A stretch of DNA of 64,000 nucleotides from Pedobacter sp. (GCA_014378705.1 JACMND010000031.1:1-64000); one strand, 5' to 3'; numbered from the stretch's first letter, positions 24,212 to 34,829 are shown. Made by a program: numbers and translations. The notes: generated by a model from the sequence alone, not told the origin.

Positions 24212-27200
24212 ATGAAGGCAGAGGGAAAGAAAACAAAGCAGGGTCTATACAAGGAAGAGTTTGAGCATGATGCCTGTGGAGTTGGTTATATCGCCCAAAT
24301 TAAAGGAATAAAATCGCATAAAATTGTTTCTGATTGTTTAACCATTCTTGAAAATATGGAGCACCGCGGCGCATGTGGTTGTGATCCTGATTCGGGTGAT
24401 GGGGCAGGTATATTAATCCAACTCCCCCATAAATTTTTTAAACAAGTTTGTAATGAAATCAACATAATTTTACCAGAACCTGGTCAATATGGGGTAGGAA
24501 TGCTTTTTTTACCTAAGAAACCCACTTTAAAAGAAGCTTGCCGTAACGCCATCAATAAAGTAGCTCAAAAATCTGGATTGCAGGTTTTGGGATATAGAAA
24601 GGTTCCGGTACAAACGGCAGGTATAGGCGAAACAGCTCTTTCGGCGGAACCCGATATGGAACAGATCTTTATTAAAAGACCTGAGCACATTATTAAACCA
24701 GAAGATTTTGAACGTAAACTTTACGTTTTCAAGAATTTCATCAGTAAATCTGTTGCCGAAGTTGTAAAGCCAGGTGACCAGCAATTTTATGTAAGTTCTT
24801 GCTCTCAGCATACCATCATTTATAAAGGGCAGCTAACCAGTAAGCAGGTTCGCAATTACTTTATAGATCTGGAAGACGAAAGGGTACGATCTGCTTTTGG
24901 CATGGTCCATTCCCGGTTCTCCACCAATACTTTTCCTTCATGGAAATTAGCCCAGCCTTTTCGTTTTATATCCCATAATGGTGAGATTAACACGCTTAAA
25001 GGAAATTTGAACTGGTTCTATTCAGGCATTCGATCTTTTGCCAGTCCTTTTTTTAGTAAAGAAGAAATGGACACGCTCCTTCCGGTGATAGACAATAATC
25101 AGTCTGATTCCGCCTGTCTGGACAATGTGGTGGAGCTGCTTTATCATTGTGGTAGATCATTGCCGCATGTAATGATGATGCTTATTCCAGAAGCCTGGGA
25201 TGGAAATGAGCAGATGGATCCGTTAAAAAAGGCATTTTATGAGTATCACGCCACCCTTGTCGAACCCTGGGATGGACCGGCCGCCGTCACCTTTACAGAT
25301 GGCCGGATTATAGGCGCTACTCTTGATCGCAATGGTTTAAGGCCGTTGAGGTATATGATTACAAATGACGATCGGATTATTGTTGCTTCCGAGGCGGGTG
25401 TTTTAATTACGGATGAAGCAATTATTATAAAGAAAGGCCGGTTGCAGCCTGGGAAGATGCTGATTACGGATATTAAAAAAGGTAAAATATTATCTGATGA
25501 AGAAGTAAAAAATGAAATTATTAACAAACAACCCTATTCTCAATGGCTTGAAAATTATAAAATCCGTTTGGAAGAACTTGCCGAACCACGTGTTGCTTTT
25601 ACCCAATTATCCAATGAATCTATTTTTAAGTATCAACAGGTTTTTGGTTATACAAGAGAAGACATTGAAACAATTATTAAACCCATGGCCGTTGGCGGAA
25701 AAGAGCCGATCGGGTCTATGGGAACAGATATTCCGCTTGCCGTTTTATCAGACCGCCCTCAGCATCTGAGCAACTATTTTAAACAGCATTTCGCCCAGGT
25801 TACCAATCCGCCTATCGATCCCATAAGAGAAAGACTGGTAATGAGTTTGGTGGGGTTTATGGGAAATAACGGTAATCTACTTGATGAGGATAAAATGCAT
25901 TGCCATTGTGTTGCTTTAAAACAACCCATACTCGATAACATTGAACTTGAAAAACTCCGTAGTATTGATACCGGTTTATTTCATGCTAAAACCCTGCAAA
26001 CTTATTTTAAGGCCGATAAACAAAACGGTTCACTTCAAAGAGGTTTAGAAAGATTGTGTCGTTACGCAGAGGATGCCGTACATGATGGTTTCGAAGTTCT
26101 GATTCTTTCAGACCGTGCCCTTGATTCTGAGCATGCCGTTATTCCCTCACTATTAGCTGCTTCGGCCGTTCATCATCATTTAATCGGTAAAGGTTTACGC
26201 GGAGCTGTGGGTTTGGTTGTCGAAGCTGGCGATGTGTGGGAAGTTCATCACTTTGCCTGTCTGATCGCTTTCGGTGCTACCGCAATAAATCCTTACTTAG
26301 CATTGGCATCAATAGCTAAACTTAAATCAGATGAAAAGATTGATAATAGTTTAGAAACAAGCATTTTATGTAAAAATTATATTAAGGCTGTTGGTGATGG
26401 TTTGCTAAAGATTTTTTCTAAGATGGGAATTTCTACGCTTCAATCTTACCACGGTTCACAGGTTTTTGAGATTGTTGGAATTCAACAAAAAGTGATTGAC
26501 AAATACTTTTGCGGTGTGGTAACCAGATTAGAAGGTTTGGATTTGGATGATATCGCTCAGGAAGCATTATGCAAACATTTTAGTGGATTTACCAGCCTAA
26601 GTTCGGTAGATCATTTATTGGCCGAAGGCGGTGTTTATCAATGGAAGCGCAGGGGAGAAGCGCATCTTTTTAATCCTCAAACGGTTCATTTACTACAGCA
26701 CGCAACCCGGAGCAACAACTACGAGGTTTATAAAAATTACGCCAAACTAATTAATGAACAAACGGAAACCAGGTATACCATACGCGGTTTATTGGGATTT
26801 GCGCACCATCGTCAGCCCGTTGCGATTGAAGATGTAGAGCCTGTTGAGGAGATCATGAAACGTTTTGCCACCGGTGCAATGTCATTTGGATCCATCTCTC
26901 ATGAAGCCCATAGTACGCTTGCGATTGCTATGAACAGCATTGGGGCAAAAAGTAATACTGGAGAGGGCGGCGAAGATGAGCTTAGGTACCAATTATTACC
27001 AAATGGCGATTCCATGCGTTCATCTATAAAGCAGATCGCTTCCGGCAGGTTTGGCGTAACGGCCAATTATCTGGCCAATGCCGATGAACTACAGATAAAA
27101 ATGGCTCAGGGTGCCAAACCGGGTGAAGGAGGCCAGCTTCCGGGAGATAAAGTGGATGAATGGATAGCAAAAGTTCGCCATGCTATACCTGGGGTAGGAT

Positions 27201-28738
27201 TGATTTCTCCTCCGCCACACCATGATATTTACTCAATTGAAGATCTGGCCCAGTTAATTTTCGATCTTAAAAATTCAAATCGTGAGGCCAGGATCAGTGT
27301 AAAGCTCGTTTCAAAATCAGGTGTAGGCACCATCGCCGCTGGTGTAGCAAAGGCTCATGCCGACGTAATCCTGATCTCTGGTTTTGATGGCGGTACCGGA
27401 GCTTCTCCTTTAACATCCGTTGTACATGCTGGTTTGCCATGGGAATTGGGACTGGCTGAAGCACAACAAACACTTGTCAAAAATAAATTAAGAAGCCGTG
27501 TAGTATTGCAGGCTGACGGGCAGATGAAAACCGGGAGAGACATTGCCATTGCTACTTTGCTTGGCGCTGAAGAATGGGGCGTTGCTACGGCTGCTCTTGT
27601 AGCGGGAGGCTGTATTATGATGCGTAAATGTCATTTAAATACTTGCCCTGTTGGGGTGGCAACGCAAGATCCTGAACTTAGAAAATTGTTTAGCGGTAAA
27701 CCGGAGCATATTGTAAACTTATTTCGTTTTATTGCCGAAGAGTTACGTGAAATTATGGCAGAACTTGGTTTTCGGACCATAAACGACATGGTTGGAAGAG
27801 TTCATTTTTTAAAAATGAATGATATAGACCACTGGAAAGTGAAAAATTTGGATCTTTCAGAGTTGCTTTACGCGATGGACAATCCTTCAGGGCTAACCTT
27901 ATACAATAGTGAAAAACAAGATCATGGAATAAGTAATGTGCTTGACTGGCAATTATTAAATGTTGCAGAAAAAGCGATTGCTACAAGGGAACCGATATTC
28001 GCAAATTTTCAAATCAGAAATACAGACCGAACTACCGGAACTATTTTATCCCATGAAATAACTAAAAAATACCAGTCTGCCGGACTCCCTCAAAATACCA
28101 TTAACTATAAGTTCCGTGGATCGGCCGGACAAAGCTTTGGTGCCTTTTGCACAAAAGGAATTTCATTTGAACTAAGCGGAGAAGCTAATGACTATGTCGG
28201 CAAAGGTCTTTCCGGTGCGCAGTTAGCCATTTATCCTGATAAGAGAAGCAAATTATTGCCACAGGATAATATGATTATCGGTAACGTCGCTTTGTACGGT
28301 GCTACCTCCGGAGAATTATTTGTACGCGGGCAAGCCGGAGAACGTTTTGCGGTTCGAAATTCGGGCGCAACTGCAGTAGTTGAAGGAGTTGGAGATCATG
28401 GCTGTGAATACATGACCGGTGGCCGTGCGTTGATTTTAGGAAAAACAGGAAGGAATTTTGCCGCAGGCATGAGCGGAGGTATTGCCTGGATTTACAATCC
28501 GGATAAAACTTTTGCTCAAAATTGCAATCAGGAAATGGTAGATCTGGATCCATTGTCTGATAATGACTCAGAACAAATATTGCAACTGTTACGGAAACAT
28601 GTTCAGCTTACAGAAAGCAAGCTGGCCACACGGTTGATAAAAGAATGGCAGCATGAAGTTTTAAATTTTATAAAAGTTTATCCCAAAGAGTATAAACGAA
28701 TTCTGAATCAATCAAAGGTTCAACAAGCAGCAAGTTAA
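24212..28738 (+). CDS. gltB: Glutamate synthase large subunit
   Basis: The 1508-residue protein has the full GltB architecture. A class II glutamine amidotransferase domain has its nucleophile at C22 in HDACGVG, after a short propeptide. A central domain and the FMN-binding synthase domain follow (SGVGTIAAGVAKA, DGGTGASP), with the 3Fe-4S cluster motif CIMMRKCHLNTCPVG. A C-terminal GXGXG beta-helix domain closes the protein. It makes two glutamates from glutamine and 2-oxoglutarate. gltD follows two bases after its stop, so the two are one operon. A dyad and a terminator-like hairpin lie in the 312 bases between the SRP RNA and the start, suggesting control of expression. Confidence 0.97.
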   Translation: MKAEGKKTKQGLYKEEFEHDACGVGYIAQIKGIKSHKIVSDCLTILENMEHRGACGCDPDSGDGAGILIQLPHKFFKQVCNEINIILPEPGQYGVGMLFLPKKPTLKEACRNAINKVAQKSGLQVLGYRKVPVQTAGIGETALSAEPDMEQIFIKRPEHIIKPEDFERKLYVFKNFISKSVAEVVKPGDQQFYVSSCSQHTIIYKGQLTSKQVRNYFIDLEDERVRSAFGMVHSRFSTNTFPSWKLAQPFRFISHNGEINTLKGNLNWFYSGIRSFASPFFSKEEMDTLLPVIDNNQSDSACLDNVVELLYHCGRSLPHVMMMLIPEAWDGNEQMDPLKKAFYEYHATLVEPWDGPAAVTFTDGRIIGATLDRNGLRPLRYMITNDDRIIVASEAGVLITDEAIIIKKGRLQPGKMLITDIKKGKILSDEEVKNEIINKQPYSQWLENYKIRLEELAEPRVAFTQLSNESIFKYQQVFGYTREDIETIIKPMAVGGKEPIGSMGTDIPLAVLSDRPQHLSNYFKQHFAQVTNPPIDPIRERLVMSLVGFMGNNGNLLDEDKMHCHCVALKQPILDNIELEKLRSIDTGLFHAKTLQTYFKADKQNGSLQRGLERLCRYAEDAVHDGFEVLILSDRALDSEHAVIPSLLAASAVHHHLIGKGLRGAVGLVVEAGDVWEVHHFACLIAFGATAINPYLALASIAKLKSDEKIDNSLETSILCKNYIKAVGDGLLKIFSKMGISTLQSYHGSQVFEIVGIQQKVIDKYFCGVVTRLEGLDLDDIAQEALCKHFSGFTSLSSVDHLLAEGGVYQWKRRGEAHLFNPQTVHLLQHATRSNNYEVYKNYAKLINEQTETRYTIRGLLGFAHHRQPVAIEDVEPVEEIMKRFATGAMSFGSISHEAHSTLAIAMNSIGAKSNTGEGGEDELRYQLLPNGDSMRSSIKQIASGRFGVTANYLANADELQIKMAQGAKPGEGGQLPGDKVDEWIAKVRHAIPGVGLISPPPHHDIYSIEDLAQLIFDLKNSNREARISVKLVSKSGVGTIAAGVAKAHADVILISGFDGGTGASPLTSVVHAGLPWELGLAEAQQTLVKNKLRSRVVLQADGQMKTGRDIAIATLLGAEEWGVATAALVAGGCIMMRKCHLNTCPVGVATQDPELRKLFSGKPEHIVNLFRFIAEELREIMAELGFRTINDMVGRVHFLKMNDIDHWKVKNLDLSELLYAMDNPSGLTLYNSEKQDHGISNVLDWQLLNVAEKAIATREPIFANFQIRNTDRTTGTILSHEITKKYQSAGLPQNTINYKFRGSAGQSFGAFCTKGISFELSGEANDYVGKGLSGAQLAIYPDKRSKLLPQDNMIIGNVALYGATSGELFVRGQAGERFAVRNSGATAVVEGVGDHGCEYMTGGRALILGKTGRNFAAGMSGGIAWIYNPDKTFAQNCNQEMVDLDPLSDNDSEQILQLLRKHVQLTESKLATRLIKEWQHEVLNFIKVYPKEYKRILNQSKVQQAAS

Positions 28739-28740
28739 TT

Positions 28741-30213
28741 ATGGGAAAAGCAACAGGATTTAAGGAGTTCAGCAGGGAACTTCCGGAGAAGATAAAACCC
28801 GCTGAGCGTGTTAAAAATTACAATGAGTTTGTAGGGTTGTATGCCGGGGAAGAATTAAACCATCAGGCTGCACGCTGCATGAATTGCGGGATACCTTTTT
28901 GCCATTCGGGTTGTCCGCTTGGTAATGTAATTCCGGAATTCAATGATGCGGTTTACAACGGTAAATGGGAAGAGGCTTACCTAATACTCGCATCAACAAA
29001 CAATTTTCCTGAATTTACCGGGCGGATCTGTCCGGCACCCTGTGAGGCAGCTTGTGTATTAGGCATTAACAAACCGCCGGTTACCATAGAAGAAATTGAA
29101 AAACACATTATAGAGATCGCATTTTCTAAAGGGTACATCAAACCGTACAAACCTGTTTTAAGAACAGGTAAAAAGGTAGCCGTTATAGGTTCAGGTCCGG
29201 CTGGTTTAGCCGCTGCTGCTCAGTTAAATAAGGCCGGGCATCTTGTAAAAGTTTATGAACGTGATGATTTGCCGGGCGGTTTATTAAGATATGGTATACC
29301 TGATTTTAAATTGGATAAAGCGGTGGTTGACCGGAGAATCCGATTAATGGAAGAGGAGGGAATACAGTTTAAATGCAATACAGAAGTTGGCAAAAACGGA
29401 AGTATGCAGGAATTTATAAATGCGTACGATGCGGTAGTAATGGCTTCGGGGTCAACCATTCCAAGGAATCTTCATATCCCGGGAAGGGAAACTAAAGGTA
29501 TTTATTTTGCGATGGATTTTTTGAAACAACAGAATAAAACGCTGAACAGAAGTAAATTTACAGAGGAGCATATCCTCGCAACCGGAAAAGACGTGGTTGT
29601 AATTGGTGGCGGAGATACAGGATCAGATTGTGTAGGAACTTCAAACCGCCAGCTTGCTAATTCTGTTAAACAGTTTGAGCTTATGGTTCAGCCTCCGCAG
29701 GAGCGGAATGAGTACATGCCATGGCCTAACTTTCCAATGATCTTAAAAACCACCAGTTCGCATGAAGAAGGTTGTGAACGTTTTTGGGGAATCAACACCA
29801 AAGCATTTTTAAGCGATGATCAGGGTGCTTTGAGATCTATTTTAATTTCTGAAGTAAGCTGGGAAATTGATCGTTTAGGAAGGCCTGTAAATTTTATTGA
29901 AAAAGAAAACTCAGAACGTGAAATTCCATGTCAGTTGGTTTTACTTGCAATGGGTTTTGTGCATCCGCAACATGAAGGTTTGATAATTAAATCGGGTGTT
30001 CAACTTGACGAAAGAGGAAACGTGAAGGCGAAAGAAGGTGATTATCTAACCAATGTAAGCAAAGTGTTTGCTGCAGGCGACATTCGCAGAGGGCAATCAC
30101 TGGTAGTATGGGCAATTTCTGAAGGAAGGGAAGCAGCCCGAAAAGTGGATGAATTTTTAATGGGTCACTCTTCACTGCCTACAAAAGACCGGATTAAGCA
30201 GCAATTGGTGTGA
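28741..30213 (+). CDS. gltD: Glutamate synthase small subunit
   Basis: The 490-residue protein carries the N-terminal 4Fe-4S cysteine motifs (CMNCGIPFCHSGCPLGN and CPAPCEAACVLG), an FAD-binding VIGSGPAGLAAAAQL motif, and an NADPH-binding VVIGGGDTGSDCVG motif. It passes electrons from NADPH to the large subunit encoded directly upstream, two bases away. Length and motif order are those of standard GltD. The downstream neighbour is convergent. Confidence 0.97.
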   Translation: MGKATGFKEFSRELPEKIKPAERVKNYNEFVGLYAGEELNHQAARCMNCGIPFCHSGCPLGNVIPEFNDAVYNGKWEEAYLILASTNNFPEFTGRICPAPCEAACVLGINKPPVTIEEIEKHIIEIAFSKGYIKPYKPVLRTGKKVAVIGSGPAGLAAAAQLNKAGHLVKVYERDDLPGGLLRYGIPDFKLDKAVVDRRIRLMEEEGIQFKCNTEVGKNGSMQEFINAYDAVVMASGSTIPRNLHIPGRETKGIYFAMDFLKQQNKTLNRSKFTEEHILATGKDVVVIGGGDTGSDCVGTSNRQLANSVKQFELMVQPPQERNEYMPWPNFPMILKTTSSHEEGCERFWGINTKAFLSDDQGALRSILISEVSWEIDRLGRPVNFIEKENSEREIPCQLVLLAMGFVHPQHEGLIIKSGVQLDERGNVKAKEGDYLTNVSKVFAAGDIRRGQSLVVWAISEGREAARKVDEFLMGHSSLPTKDRIKQQLV

Positions 30214-30237
30214 AGCAGCAAGATATGAGGGATCGGG

Positions 30238-30272
30238 TTTAAGCTTTACGCTACTAGTTTTGAGCTACAAGA
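30238..30272. repeat. AAGCTTT/GAGCT-rich intergenic minisatellite
   Basis: The gap between gltD and the convergent methylase holds TTTAAGCTTTACGCT and TTTTGAGCTACAAG. A similar tract, richer in AAGCTTTGA and GAGCT words, lies at 35058-35093. They look like degenerate copies of one short intergenic repeat. Confidence 0.4.
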
Positions 30273-30273
30273 A

Positions 30274-30810
30274 TTATTCTGTAGTTTTAAGTTTAGTGTA
30301 AAAATCCCATAAAACAATGCCTGCTGATATTACGATATTAAACGAATGTTTCGTTCCGAATTGTGGGATCTCAATGCAATCATCAATCAACTTCATCGCT
30401 TTTTCAGAGATTCCGTCAACCTCGTTGCCAAAAATCAGTGCGTATTTTTCATCAATTTCTGGTTGAAATAAATTTAGCATCGTACTGGAAGAAGCCTGTT
30501 CGATGGCTATGATTTTAAACCCTTCCTGCTTCAACAAAATTATTGCGTCCATAATGTTTTCCTGATATATCCAGTCAACTGAATTGGTTGCTCCGAGTGC
30601 TGTTTTTTCTATTTCGCGGTGAGGGGGTTGTGCGGTGATCCCACATAAAATTATTTTTTCGACGGCAAATGCATCTGATGTCCTGAAAATTGATCCTATG
30701 TTGTGCATGCTTCGCACACTATCCAGAATAATAACGACGGGTAGTTTTTCCTGATTTTTAAATTCTTTAACGGTAGCCCGTTTAAGGTCGTCAAGTTTAA
30801 GTTTTATCAT
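30274..30810 (-). CDS. SpoU/TrmH family RNA 2'-O-methyltransferase
   Basis: The 178-residue protein has the SPOUT knot motifs: ILDSVRSMHNIGSIFRTSDAF (motif 1 region, N and R residues), then FGNEVDGIS (motif 2) and IPQFGTKHSFNIVISAGI (motif 3). It lacks the N-terminal substrate-binding domain of RlmB, so a tRNA or rRNA ribose methylase of the short TrmH/TrmL-like type is likely. Target nucleotide is unknown. It is 22 bases downstream of the MFS gene on the same strand. Confidence 0.88.
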   Translation of the reverse strand: MIKLKLDDLKRATVKEFKNQEKLPVVIILDSVRSMHNIGSIFRTSDAFAVEKIILCGITAQPPHREIEKTALGATNSVDWIYQENIMDAIILLKQEGFKIIAIEQASSSTMLNLFQPEIDEKYALIFGNEVDGISEKAMKLIDDCIEIPQFGTKHSFNIVISAGIVLWDFYTKLKTTE

Positions 30811-30832
30811 ATTTGTTTAACTAGAAAGTAAC

Positions 30833-32071
30833 TTACGGCCTTGCGGCAGATAACCTAAGTTTCCATTCCCTTAAAAAATCAAGTTTATGCAAGGCGTAAT
30901 AACCGAATGAGGTAAAAATACAAACTCCGCACAAAACCCACCATAATAAACTGTAGCCCCCTTTTTGGATCAGAACAGCTCCGTAAATAGGTGCCAGTAC
31001 CTGGGCAAAAGACCAGGCAATGGTATATAATGCGGCATACTCGCCACGGTTTTGTTCATTGGTTCTGGAGATCCAGAATGTGTTCATAAAAGGCATAGAA
31101 AGCATTTCAGCTAATGTAATTACACAAACAGAAAGAATGGCCACCCAGGCTGCTGCAGGAAAAATGTTGAACAACGAAAATCCTATCCCAGCTAAAAAAA
31201 CGCCAGCAGTTACAAAAATCAAGCTTGGCCTACGGCCTTCCAATTTATGAATCAGAACCATTTCCATAAGTACAATTAAGATCCCGTTTAAAGCCATTAA
31301 CAAACCGATAAACTGTTCGTTGAAGTGCCACTCGGTTTTAAAGAAAACAGGTTGCATGGTAAATAGCTGAAAAAAGCATGAGGCAAATAAGATGGTGAGT
31401 AATATAAAAAATAAATATTTTTTGTCTTTATATGCCGAGACAGGAATGGGTATTTTATTTAAAGAAGCGGATATTTTTTGCTTTTGAACCGGTTTCAAAA
31501 GTTTTAATAATAACATGGCGGCTAATATATTGCTGCATCCATCTACATAAAATAACAGGTTGTAATTAACTGAGGCCAACAAACCACCGAGCGCCCCTCC
31601 GAAAGACCATCCGAGGTTAATAGCCAGCCGGTTTAAAGAATATGAACGGGTGCGAACTTTTTCAGTGCTATAGTGTGCGATGGCTGTAGAATTAGCCGGT
31701 CGGAACGACTCGTTGCACATACTTAAGATAAACGTACCAATACTTAGTGAAATAAAAGTTTCCAGAAAACTGAGCGAAATAAACATGATCCCGCCGCTTA
31801 TCAATGCGCCTACCTGAAGGTAATAAAAACCGTATCTGTCTGTAATCTTTCCCCCGATAAACGCACCAACTATAGAACCCGCCCCATACAAAGCCATCAC
31901 AATTCCAGCCTGTACAATGCTGAATTTTAATTGCTGTGTAAAGTAAATGGTCATGAATGGCAAAACCATCGTACCGCTTCGGTTCACAAACATAACCAGC
32001 GATAGATACCAGCTTTCTTTGGATAAACCGCTGTAAGCGTCTTTGTACAATCGTATGGTATGATCCAGCAT
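30833..32071 (-). CDS. MFS transporter, drug-exporter-like
   Basis: The 412-residue protein has 12 predicted membrane segments and an MFS motif A-like GGKITDRYG after helix 2. RTRSYSLNRLAINLGWSFGGALGG is typical of DHA1-type MFS carriers (YfcJ/MdtH-like). Substrate unknown. The ATG at 32071 lies four bases after a perfect TATATTTG box on the same strand, suggesting the mRNA starts at or near the initiation codon. The SpoU methylase gene follows and may be cotranscribed. Confidence 0.85.
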   Translation of the reverse strand: MLDHTIRLYKDAYSGLSKESWYLSLVMFVNRSGTMVLPFMTIYFTQQLKFSIVQAGIVMALYGAGSIVGAFIGGKITDRYGFYYLQVGALISGGIMFISLSFLETFISLSIGTFILSMCNESFRPANSTAIAHYSTEKVRTRSYSLNRLAINLGWSFGGALGGLLASVNYNLLFYVDGCSNILAAMLLLKLLKPVQKQKISASLNKIPIPVSAYKDKKYLFFILLTILFASCFFQLFTMQPVFFKTEWHFNEQFIGLLMALNGILIVLMEMVLIHKLEGRRPSLIFVTAGVFLAGIGFSLFNIFPAAAWVAILSVCVITLAEMLSMPFMNTFWISRTNEQNRGEYAALYTIAWSFAQVLAPIYGAVLIQKGGYSLLWWVLCGVCIFTSFGYYALHKLDFLREWKLRLSAARP

Positions 32072-32075
32072 CAGG

Positions 32076-32083
32076 CAAATATA
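32076..32083 (-). promoter_or_regulatory. -7 promoter box at the MFS start codon
   Basis: On the minus strand this reads TATATTTG, separated from the ATG at 32071 by only four bases. Transcription would begin on or next to the start codon. Confidence 0.5.
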
Positions 32084-32176
32084 GAGGCTAATTTATAAAA
32101 GCTTAACAAAAACAGTGGATTAAACTTGTTTCATTAACCGCCCATATTTATCATCGTTAAATTAAAAAACCTTAAT

Positions 32177-34468
32177 TTATTTTGGATCATCTGAATAAGA
32201 ATAAGGGTACGATCTGGAGGTCGTACCTCTTTTTAATTCGGGAGTGGGAGACATAACAAACTCCAATTTAGCCCCTTTAACTAAAGCAGGGTGGCTAATC
32301 CAGTTCATCTCATTAATTTGTCCATTTAATTTCATTTGGCTGATGTACACATTAACAGGAGAATTTGACGGAGCATTTACTATTATTTTTTTTCCGTTTT
32401 CAAGGTTCACAGTAATTTTTTTAAAAAGTGGCGCACCTAAAACATATTGGTTGGTTGCGGGTGTAACCGGATAAAAACCCATCGCAGAAAACAGATACCA
32501 GGCGGATGTTTGACCGTTGTCTTCGTCACCGCAGTATCCGTCAGGAGTGGCTTTATACAACCGATCCATAATTTGCCGTACCCAATATTGTGTTTTCCAC
32601 GGTGCTCCGGCATAATTATACAGATAGGGCATGTGTTGAATTGGCTGGTTGCCATGCGCATATTGTCCCATATTGGCTATTTGCATTTCCCTTATCTCGT
32701 GGATTACACCACCATATGCACTTTCATCAAAAATAGGTGGTATGGAAAATACTGAATCCAGTTTGTTTATAAACTTTTCTTTACCTCCCATCAGGTTTGC
32801 CAGACCCTTAACATCCTGAAAAACAGACCATGTGTAGTGCCAGCTATTTCCCTCCGTAAAAGCGCCTCCCCATTTAAAAGGGTTAAAAGGCGATTGAAAT
32901 TTGCCATCCTGATTTTTCCCTCTCATTAATCCACTAGCCGGGTCAAATAGATTTTTGTAATTCTGGCTTCTGGCGGCATAAAGGTCAATTTCGCTTTTTG
33001 GTTTTTTAAGTGCTTTGGCTAATTGATAAATTGCAAAGTCATTATAGGAATACTCAAGGCTTCTGGCAGCATTCTCATTGACATTCACATCATATGGAAC
33101 ATAACCCAACTTGTTGTAATATTGTACGCCCTCTCTGCCAACGGCATCGATTGGGCCTTCATTATTGGCACCTTTTATAACAGCCTGATAAAGAGTTTCT
33201 ATATCGTAACCTCTTAAACCTTTGATGTAAGCATCGGCCACCACGGAAGCAGAATTCTGGCCGATCATTACATTAGCATATCCCGGACTTGACCATTCGG
33301 GCAGCCATCCCCCTTCTTTGTAATCATTGATTAACCCTTGCTGCATTTCTTTATTTATAGACGGATAAATTAAGTTCAGAAAAGGGTATAGCGCTCTAAA
33401 AGTATCCCAAAAACCTGTTCCAGCGAACATGTAACCAGGCAACACTTCTCCATTGTAGGGGCTCCAATGAACAATCTTATCATCAGCGTTTATTTCATAC
33501 AACTTATTCGGGAAAAAGACGGTCCGGTAAAGACAAGAATAAAATGTCCTAACCTGATCTACCGTACCTCCTTCAATCTCAATTTTACCTAAGGTTTCAT
33601 TCCAGATCTTTCGTCCGCTATTTTTGGTCTGGTCAAAACTTTGATTCCCAACTTCCCGCTTAAGATTAAGTAAAGCCTGATCTGCACTTATAAATGATGA
33701 AGCAATTTTTACATTTACCTGCTCGCCTTTATAAGTTTTAAAACCGATTACTGCAGCAGAATGATCAGCGGAAAGCTCGTTTTTATTTGAACTGAAATTT
33801 TTTCCATCCCAGGTTCCAGACACGGTAAAGTCTTTATCAAACTGAAGTACAAAGTAATTTCTAAAATTCTTAAGCGTACCGCTGCTATAGCGGGTAGAAT
33901 ACCCAATAATTTTTCTTTCTGAGGGAATAATTTTAACATATGATCCTTTATCAAATGCATCCAATACAACATAGGCACTATCTGTTTTGGGGAATGTAAA
34001 TCTAAATTGGGCCGCACGCTCCGTGGGAGAAATTTCGGTGGTAACATCATGGTCGGCCAGATATACACTATAATAATATGGCTTTGAGATTTCAGATTTG
34101 TGGGAGAACCAGCTTGCCCGCTCATTTTGCCCGATGTTAAGTTTACCGGTAACGGGCATAATGGAAAATTGTCCATAATCATTCATCCATGGGGATGGCT
34201 GATGAGTTTGTTTAAACCCAAGAATTTTATCAGCAGAGTAAGTATAAGCCCAACCGTCGCCCATTTTACCCGTTTGAGGTGTCCACAGGTTCATCCCCCA
34301 CGGCAATCCAATAGCCGGATACGTGTTTCCGTTAGATAATGAAGGTTTAGAATCAGTTCCCATTAACGGGTTAACATAGTCAACCGGGTCAATCACCTTA
34401 TCAACGTTTTGCGCTTCTAATCCAAAGCTTAGTAGGGCTAGTATAATTGTTAGAGAAATGTTTTTCAT
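32177..34468 (-). CDS. GH92 family alpha-mannosidase-like protein, isolated from the PUL
   Basis: The 763-residue protein has a signal peptide (MKNISLTIILALLSFGLEAQ) and the GH92 layout: DYVNPLMGTDS at the start of the beta-sandwich domain, TGFWDTFRALYPFL, GWLPEWSSPGYANVMIGQNS, then the C-terminal YLYNYAGAPWKTQ and CGDEDNGQTSAWY. Aspartates D648 and D650 are at the expected general-base sites. The general-acid position reads GNQP, with Gln at 608 instead of Glu. GH92 enzymes act from non-reducing ends of alpha-mannosides in the periplasm. No SusCD or sugar porter adjoins it, so it may serve the locus at 1-11918 or another glycan source. Confidence 0.93.
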   Translation of the reverse strand: MKNISLTIILALLSFGLEAQNVDKVIDPVDYVNPLMGTDSKPSLSNGNTYPAIGLPWGMNLWTPQTGKMGDGWAYTYSADKILGFKQTHQPSPWMNDYGQFSIMPVTGKLNIGQNERASWFSHKSEISKPYYYSVYLADHDVTTEISPTERAAQFRFTFPKTDSAYVVLDAFDKGSYVKIIPSERKIIGYSTRYSSGTLKNFRNYFVLQFDKDFTVSGTWDGKNFSSNKNELSADHSAAVIGFKTYKGEQVNVKIASSFISADQALLNLKREVGNQSFDQTKNSGRKIWNETLGKIEIEGGTVDQVRTFYSCLYRTVFFPNKLYEINADDKIVHWSPYNGEVLPGYMFAGTGFWDTFRALYPFLNLIYPSINKEMQQGLINDYKEGGWLPEWSSPGYANVMIGQNSASVVADAYIKGLRGYDIETLYQAVIKGANNEGPIDAVGREGVQYYNKLGYVPYDVNVNENAARSLEYSYNDFAIYQLAKALKKPKSEIDLYAARSQNYKNLFDPASGLMRGKNQDGKFQSPFNPFKWGGAFTEGNSWHYTWSVFQDVKGLANLMGGKEKFINKLDSVFSIPPIFDESAYGGVIHEIREMQIANMGQYAHGNQPIQHMPYLYNYAGAPWKTQYWVRQIMDRLYKATPDGYCGDEDNGQTSAWYLFSAMGFYPVTPATNQYVLGAPLFKKITVNLENGKKIIVNAPSNSPVNVYISQMKLNGQINEMNWISHPALVKGAKLEFVMSPTPELKRGTTSRSYPYSYSDDPK

Positions 34469-34829
34469 CAGTATTTTTATTTTGTTATAAAAATTTCATA
34501 GTCAATATTTTTTTCCAGATGATTATCGGGATTACATCGATAAATCAAAGTAGCCAGCCCGGATTTCAATAATTCATTTTGTTGGCCGATAATAAACAAG
34601 ACATAAAATTATTAGAACGCAATGTAAATGATTTCATTTTTTATTTAGCCCTACTCAATGATTTGTAAATAACTAAAACGATTATTGGACATTCATTTTA
34701 AAATCTAATAATTGGGATTGCTTTACCTGTACTTTGTAGTTGCTTTCAACCATACATAGCGTTGGCAATTCAAATAACTAAGCCATAATAAAGAGTTTTA
34801 AATTCGTTCTTAAACAATGCTGAAAAATC
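34469..34829. other. Intergenic stretch without recognisable gene
   Basis: The bases between the GH92 start and the tRNA-Ser terminator contain no supported coding frame, RNA gene or clear promoter box. The sequence is AT-rich and unstructured to the eye. Confidence 0.5.
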
